From contig NW_003107100.1 of NCBI RefSeq assembly GCF_000003605.2, forward strand, positions 82,919 to 146,918: a stretch of 64,000 bases of DNA. Reading direction: 5' to 3'. The stretch comes from Saccoglossus kowalevskii. Lineage: Eukaryota > Hemichordata > Enteropneusta > Harrimaniidae. The notes beneath the pieces are model-generated. The model worked only from the letters and a program-made list of their open reading frames with translations. It ran no database searches and was not told the origin of the DNA. Within the stretch, counting starts at the first letter, position 1. The number at the start of each line of letters is the position of its first letter. Of this stretch, positions 42,401 through 49,800 are shown piece by piece. The translations under genes were made by a program, and so were the position numbers.

Positions 42401-45400
42401 TGAGTTTAAAATGTCACTCGAGATTTCCACGACAGGTAATCAGGTCCATGAATGCAACTCCACCCTACGGGTATACAAAGAGGACGACAGCACTGGCATC
42501 AGCGATAAATTCACCCCTGATTAATGACTCAACATTAAACAGTAAAACAAAGACGCATGTCATACACACCAACTTCAAGATGGGCACATGCAGCTACCAC
42601 CGATCTTAAATGTCAGTCTATCGACTATTTACCATCAAATGGTAATGTGAATCTAGCAATAACGATAAAAGTATAATAACTCATTTATATCTGTAGCTAT
42701 TTTAATCTCAACCATCTACTACATAATTTATTATTTAATTCCACGATGTCGACGAAGCTTAACGGGTAATTGGCTGAACTACTTCTGTGTTTTCGTGAAC
42801 AACTTAACAAAATTAACTTTTTTTTTTGATTATTAGGTTTTGAAAAAAAAAAAATTGGCTGACCTAATTGTTTTCATGGAAACAGGAATTTTAGTTGCAT
42901 TGTATATCGACACTAGAATTTGCCTCCAAACATATGACAATTTTTTGATCTATTAATGATATTTTAATTAAAAATTCATTTCCTACCGGAAACAATAAAG
43001 TAATATGATTTGTTTATAGATCGCATACTAAATCTAGAATTTCACACAGCATATATTGCGTTAATTATAGCAATATTGCATTCTGGTCAACCCACACGTC
43101 CATTAACAGCAACCTTTTATAACTCACTCGCAATAATAAATCAATCAAGATTTGAGCACTTAAAATATTTACTATCGATAACCCATCAAATCATCAGTAA
43201 GAACTGATCTCAGTTAGTTTCATTATTGATGCTGAAGCTGACTTGAATACACATTTATGTGGGTAATACAAGATACGATCTCTAAACAATATAGTATAAT
43301 TAATTTTCATTATTTTACATAACCAATCCCAATCCCAGTCTAATTTTCTTCCCAAAAATTGCTAAAAACTTTTCACAAATTCAACATTGAAATTTTAATA
43401 AACTATATTGACAAAAAACAATACTGCTTACAGACTTTAGTCATAATTCATACTCAACATTTGAATTCATACTCAACATTAGAATTATACTCAACATTTG
43501 AAGTCATACTCAACATTTGAAGTCATACTCAACATTTGAAGTCATACTCAACATTTGAATTTATACTCAACATTTGAATTTATACTTATAACATTTGAAG
43601 TCATACTCAACATTAGAATTATACTCAACATTTGAGGTCATACTCAACATTTGAATTTATACTCAACATTTGAATTTATACTCAACATTTGAATTTATAC
43701 TTATAACATTTGAAGTCATACTCAACATTAGAATTATACTCAACATTTGAAGTCATACTCAACATTTGAATTTATACTCAACATTTGAATTTATACTTAT
43801 AACATTTGAATTTATACTCAACATTTGAATTTATACTTATAACATTTGAAGTCATACTCAACATTAGAATTATACTCAACATTTGAAGTCATACTCAACA
43901 TTTGAATTTATACTCAACATTTGAATTTATACTTATAACATTTGAAGTCATACTCAACATTTGAAGTCATACTTATAATATTAGAATTTTACTCAACATT
44001 TGAAGTCATACTCAACATTTGAATTTATACTCAACATTCAAATTTATACTCAACATTGAATATATTTAATAATTGAATTTTGTTCAAAGATTTAAAAATA
44101 AATATTGAAAAATTGAAATTACAATCAATATATTTTACGCAATATGAAGCAGAGAGTGGATATCGAAAGTTGAAAACATTGGATAAACAGGGATGATAAA
44201 ATATATCCTACAACTGTATATATATATGGCTTATTTGCTAGCTTATATTCTGACTGCCCATACATGCCAATATTCAAATTTAAAGCGAGGGAGTCGCATG
44301 CGTCAGGTGGCCATAGCATGTCATTGTTTACAAACAAGCATCAACCAATGAGCCTTTGTGTTTTTTAGCGTGTGTTGTTATCGTCGCTTGGGACTCAATT
44401 CCCGTGCGTGCGCAGGTGACGACCCTCTCGCATTAAACATCAGAAAGAATTGTCGCCTCAACAAACCAGTGAATTTAACGTCAAACCTAATGAAAATTAA
44501 CTTGAACTTAATATGATACAAAATTGAATCAATCAGTCATTTTTGATAAATTACACACAAAAAACACAACATTGGCAAATATAAAAAATAAAAACAACTC
44601 TGCAGTACTTACAAATTCAGAACACTGCTGCTGTCTTCTCTCAGACTCTGCTTGTAAATTGTTACATTCTATCCTCTTGGACGCAAGGTCTACTTCCTGT
44701 AAGACAGGAAACAGAAAATGATAACTCGTTAATTACCAATTAAATACAGAATTATAGAACCGTGAAATTAATTGTACTTGGTCATTCATTCTGTGTTAAT
44801 AATTGGGGGAATTAACATAATGAATTCTATAAACAATACGAGAATAAACTCATTTATTTTATTATTAATCTAATTTATTGAGTACCGGTATATTGGTGAA
44901 TGCTACAAACTCAGAATCATAAAAAAGTGGGTTTTTTTACAGTGCAATTAAAATGTATGTACGTGTAGCAATGAACGTGTCGTAATAAATTACAAATGGG
45001 TCCACTGACAGATCATGATATATACAAGGTGTTCATTTATTTGTTATGAATTATGGACGTTGAGGTATACTCGGAATAATCCTGATGATTTACTCGGTCC
45101 CTGCGGAGAAATATCCTGACGTACAAATAATGAGAATTGCCAACTATATGTAGGAGGATGTCCACCAAATCTAATGTCATGTCTAATTTAATACGAACTA
45201 AAGCGGAGAAATTTGTTCCTCATGTTATCTACTAATCCCATGACTCCCTTGTGTATCAAAGTCAAATGGAACAATCACAGAACAGTAATCCAACCAGTGT
45301 CTTTATATGTAAATTATTACAAACCAGTATATGATTTCAACAACATTGATCGATTTCATTAAAGGCACAAATTTAAGATCGTCAAACAATTTTTTTTTAT

Positions 45401-46837
45401 CAAATTAGAGCTTCACAAATGTCACCGATTTTACCAATTCTAATGCAAAATGGCGACTGTAAAGCTACAAGGGTATGATAATATAGAAATGAAATTTTCA
45501 TGATACAATGTAACAAGTTTGTTGATATATTATTTTTTTGATCATTTTCAAATAAAAACAAAAAGTACAAGATTAATAAGAAAAGCTATAAATAGTCAAT
45601 TTTCTCAAAAAGATAGTTTCATGAATATTTGAGGATGCGACATCTTTTAGATCTAATCAGCATGTACATTATACAACATTTGGTTGCGCAAGAGAGCGCC
45701 ACATCTTACGATGGTCAATATTTGCTATGCATGTACTGTTGTGATGAGATAATACAAGATTTATCCTGGTAACAAAAACATCTTCAATGTCTTGTTTTCT
45801 CCAGCTAGATCATAATCTGCGACGTGTACGTACACGCTACTGCACCGATTATACCACATGAATCAATGATAATATCGATTGCTTTCCTCTGGCAAGGTGT
45901 TTTGCGCACTAAATTCATGGTGAATGTGACTTATATCACTAGTCGTGATAGTCAACCAGGGACTGATAGTTATCCAACCCGAAGGAAGCTTACGTAAGCT
46001 CATCGTCGATTGCAATAGAGGACAACCAATTAGCAATCATGAACATGCTGGAATAAATGTCGTTAATGATCGTATGTTTGACTTTTTACTGTACATCGTA
46101 AACGAAGCACGTCCTTATTTGTCTGTAAACGTCGGGAAAATTAAACGCACATTGATTGTTACAAAGTCAGAGTGTTATTTAAATTACATAATGTTACCTT
46201 GATTGGGGCAAGCAGAATGTAATCAAACAGACACAGCAGAAATAATTCAGACTAATCAGTGCAATAACTTCCGACCACATATAAGAATGACCGTGAAATA
46301 TTACGGCAATCAACAGCAATCCTATTTAGAAATTCTACTGATATCGACAAACGGCAATCATGTTTTTTTTCATTATTATTCGGATTGCACTTGTTTTCAG
46401 ACCACACACAAGGAAATATCTTGTACAATATATAGCATATGAGACTACGGAATATAATCTAAAGTTCTACCATTCAATTTAAAAAGATTTACTTTGAATT
46501 ATTATTTTTAATTTCATTTTTGGTCATGAAAATAAAATTCGGGTTTCTGGCAATTTTCCATGTCAATCAAATAAATGTGCACGTTATATATTAAGGTTAA
46601 TAAAAAAAGATGATTTGGAAATTATAATAAATCCAGAGAATCCTTAACCCATTCAGTAAAAATGTAAACCTCAATATTTCCACAAGATGTAACCCTTGGG
46701 TGACCCTAACCAATAATTTTAATTAGATTGATGCAATAAATACCTACACGTGTCGTTGACCTTTAGAAAGGTCATTATAAGTGGGCATTATTCAAGAGTT
46801 TGATTTGATTTACACAATAATGACTTTATAAGGGCAG

Positions 46838-46876
<39 letters not shown>

Positions 46877-49800
46877 CGTTTGATGTATGTGTGCGGTAAC
46901 ATAGCGTGCTAGTCTCAGCTGTAATTCAGCATTAGCAGTTAGAAAATAGATATACAGTATCTCTAGAAGCGTAAATAAACCCCAAATTTGGAATCATTGC
47001 AAGCTTATTTAGTCTATACATATGTAATCAATAGTTATAAATCTAATAAGGTAGTTTAATACCAAGAAGTGATTTCTTATGTCGAAATAACTACAGACTG
47101 CCTGTTTGAATCACAAAAAATTTCGAAATATTTTGAAAAATAGATGCTAATTTGCATAAATTGCTAATTGTTTTTGGTTACGTACTTTATTAAATCTTTG
47201 AACAACAAAGAATGACTTTTGAAAAAAAAACTCGTATTTTTTTTTCTGTATTGACAATCATTTTTATCAGGACTTGTAGGCATTGAAAAAGTAGGTACTG
47301 TATATTTGGTTCGAAATCAAGAATATTAAAAATTACAAAATGTTGACAGAAAAGTACATATTTGTCGTTGAAAAGATTTTGTCGACAAGTTTCAGAAATA
47401 GGGCATCTGAATGGTGACCCCTTTATCACAATTACAAGAAGACGAGAATAGACGTCGATCACCATGAACCTCATTTCGTCCATAAAATCACTCCCGTTAC
47501 TATCACCATGGCAACGCTCGAAGATGATATGTATCAATAAAACAGTTGCCTGTAGTTTTCTCCATGGGAGAGCAACAACCCCACCGTTTTTTTTAACAAA
47601 GAAGGATATGATGAGATACCTATACATGTTGAAATAAAGACCTCCTACAGAGCAGAGAAACTAAGAAATATTACTAGAAAAGACTGTAGGTTGTTGAGAA
47701 AGGAAATATGTTGTAAAATGATAATTAATTAGTATATTTTAATGGTATAGAAGCTGACATTGCTACTGGTACTGAAAAGCAATACAGAAAACAAAAAATG
47801 AGCTTTTAGAAGATAAATAACTTGGTGGGTAACATCTTTGGTAGCCAAGGTTCAACCACCGTCACATGACTATACCTTGGCAAATTCAATTCAGCCAACA
47901 TTGGCAATACTAAAGATATATTCTTCAATGCATTGTCCAACCAAATTGCTCATTATCGCTAAATCACAGACAAAATACATGTAGATGTCTAGTATAGTAG
48001 AAGATTTGAGAGTCTGAGATTGAGTTGACATTACAGAATTGGTTAGTTGATGTCTGAAAATCGAAACAGTCAGATCAGTTCACTCTAATAAATGTTTTCC
48101 CTATTATGCACATACTACTCACAGTTGTGAAACACAGCCTCCATACATGGTAATATTCAGGTACATGATGCAAGTTGTTCTGTTCATAGTAATATGAACC
48201 ACAGTCCCTCTATAGTCAATGGAGGAACTGTGCATAAACATAGATTTTCAACCATCATATGTTTATAACAGGTCTCTGCAGTATAAACTGATAAGATTTG
48301 AATGGAACAAAAACTGAGCTTAGTTTAGTGAGGTGTCTGTATCAAATAGGCACTGTTACATACATTGTAGTTCAACCAGCTATGGTTTTTTTGTTACTTT
48401 TCCACTACTGGGCCACATACGAAAGACAAACCGGGCAGAGAAAACAGTGGAAAAACTGCACATGCGTCAGATGGCCATTGTTCACAAACAAGCGTTTAAG
48501 ACTTTCACATACACTACGCTAACTTTGTTCAGATGAATCTTTTAGAGGCGCATCCAATCAGATCTATGAGTTCTACCAAGGTCAAATACGCAGCCTCTCG
48601 GAAGGATAGATTTGATTTACTGAATGAATCATTAATTCCTCAGATCAATGGAAAAAAGAACAGTGAACTGGGAAACCCCATCTTACCCTGTCACAGGGCT
48701 GACATGAGAAATGACAAGCTGGTCATCAATGGAGATCCACCACTATTTTGACACAAGCATATGGAACAAACACACACATACACTGTAATCGTTCCCATCC
48801 GATAGGAAGCAATGAGTCATCAAAACTAAATGTTTGGTGGTTTAATTGTACAGCATGTACTCTATTTAATTAAACTCCTAAAAGTTAAGTCAGGTGAACA
48901 CACAAATCGTCGTACAACACTCAGGTAAGCACACTATATCAATGTGTCTGACATTCACAGAGGCCATGAATTAATTGCATTAGATGCTCTCACCTGACAG
49001 CCTTGGGGACTTTCAGAGCAGATGTGTATATCTTGCATAGTTTTAATTAGTAGAAAGTTATGGTGTGCCGTGAGATTAAAAATAACTGCAGAATACCCAA
49101 CAAATCCTGTCAAGAATGTTCACTAATGGAAACAATTAATTAAAAAACGATGCCACATATTCTTCCTTTATTCCAATAATTTTATTTTTATTAAAAGACT
49201 ATTTAATATGATAATAACAATTTTAGGATTTTTATAAGCTTTCAGAAAATATATATCATGTTAGGGTGTAATCTTTGTTGGATATAAGTTGTAAGGGGTT
49301 TCCCTATTTAATTCTACAGGGGCTTGAGAAATTTGTGTCATGGCAAATATTTTATTTATTTATGCCAGACAAATAATTTTGTATTCACATTTTTTCCCCC
49401 CGTTTTATTTACATTAAACATTGTTGGGTCTTCATGAATATTTTAATTTTGTTTATTTTCACATACACATATTTTCAGATGACTAATCCCTAAAATGTTA
49501 AAATTTTGATTCCTGGTGAGTGTCATACACAGAGGGCTTTGATTTGGCTGATATTTGTATTTGCTCTAGTACAAGCACATCTTGGAAGATACCATTCAAG
49601 GACTGAGCTATTCACAGGGGTGTACCTGAAATACAGCGAGTGAAATTTAAGACTTTCAGAAGAAAATCCCTTGTGGTTTAATGAACAAGTCCAGGCCAAG
49701 CGAATTATAATGAATTTTCATTTTAGCTGTTTTCAGTAGTATAAAAACCTCATTTTGATAGTACGTATACTAACCCTTTGAGCACCGTGATTTTTCAAGA

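Larger units (their letters stand above)
42341..44612 (-). other. RIMBP intron between exons 2 and 3
   Basis: 2.3 kb. Contains the 19-bp minisatellite and a complete type R3 element. About 42350-43430 shows no recognised feature. Confidence 0.7.

Noticed and set aside
46842-46874. Poly-A tract as the tail of a retrotransposed gene or SINE
   Set aside because: No body with promoter boxes, coding remnant or target-site duplication was found beside it.
48528-48751. Plus-strand frame [12 protein letters not shown]...
   Set aside because: 72 codons with no splice signals or family match; not enough to call.
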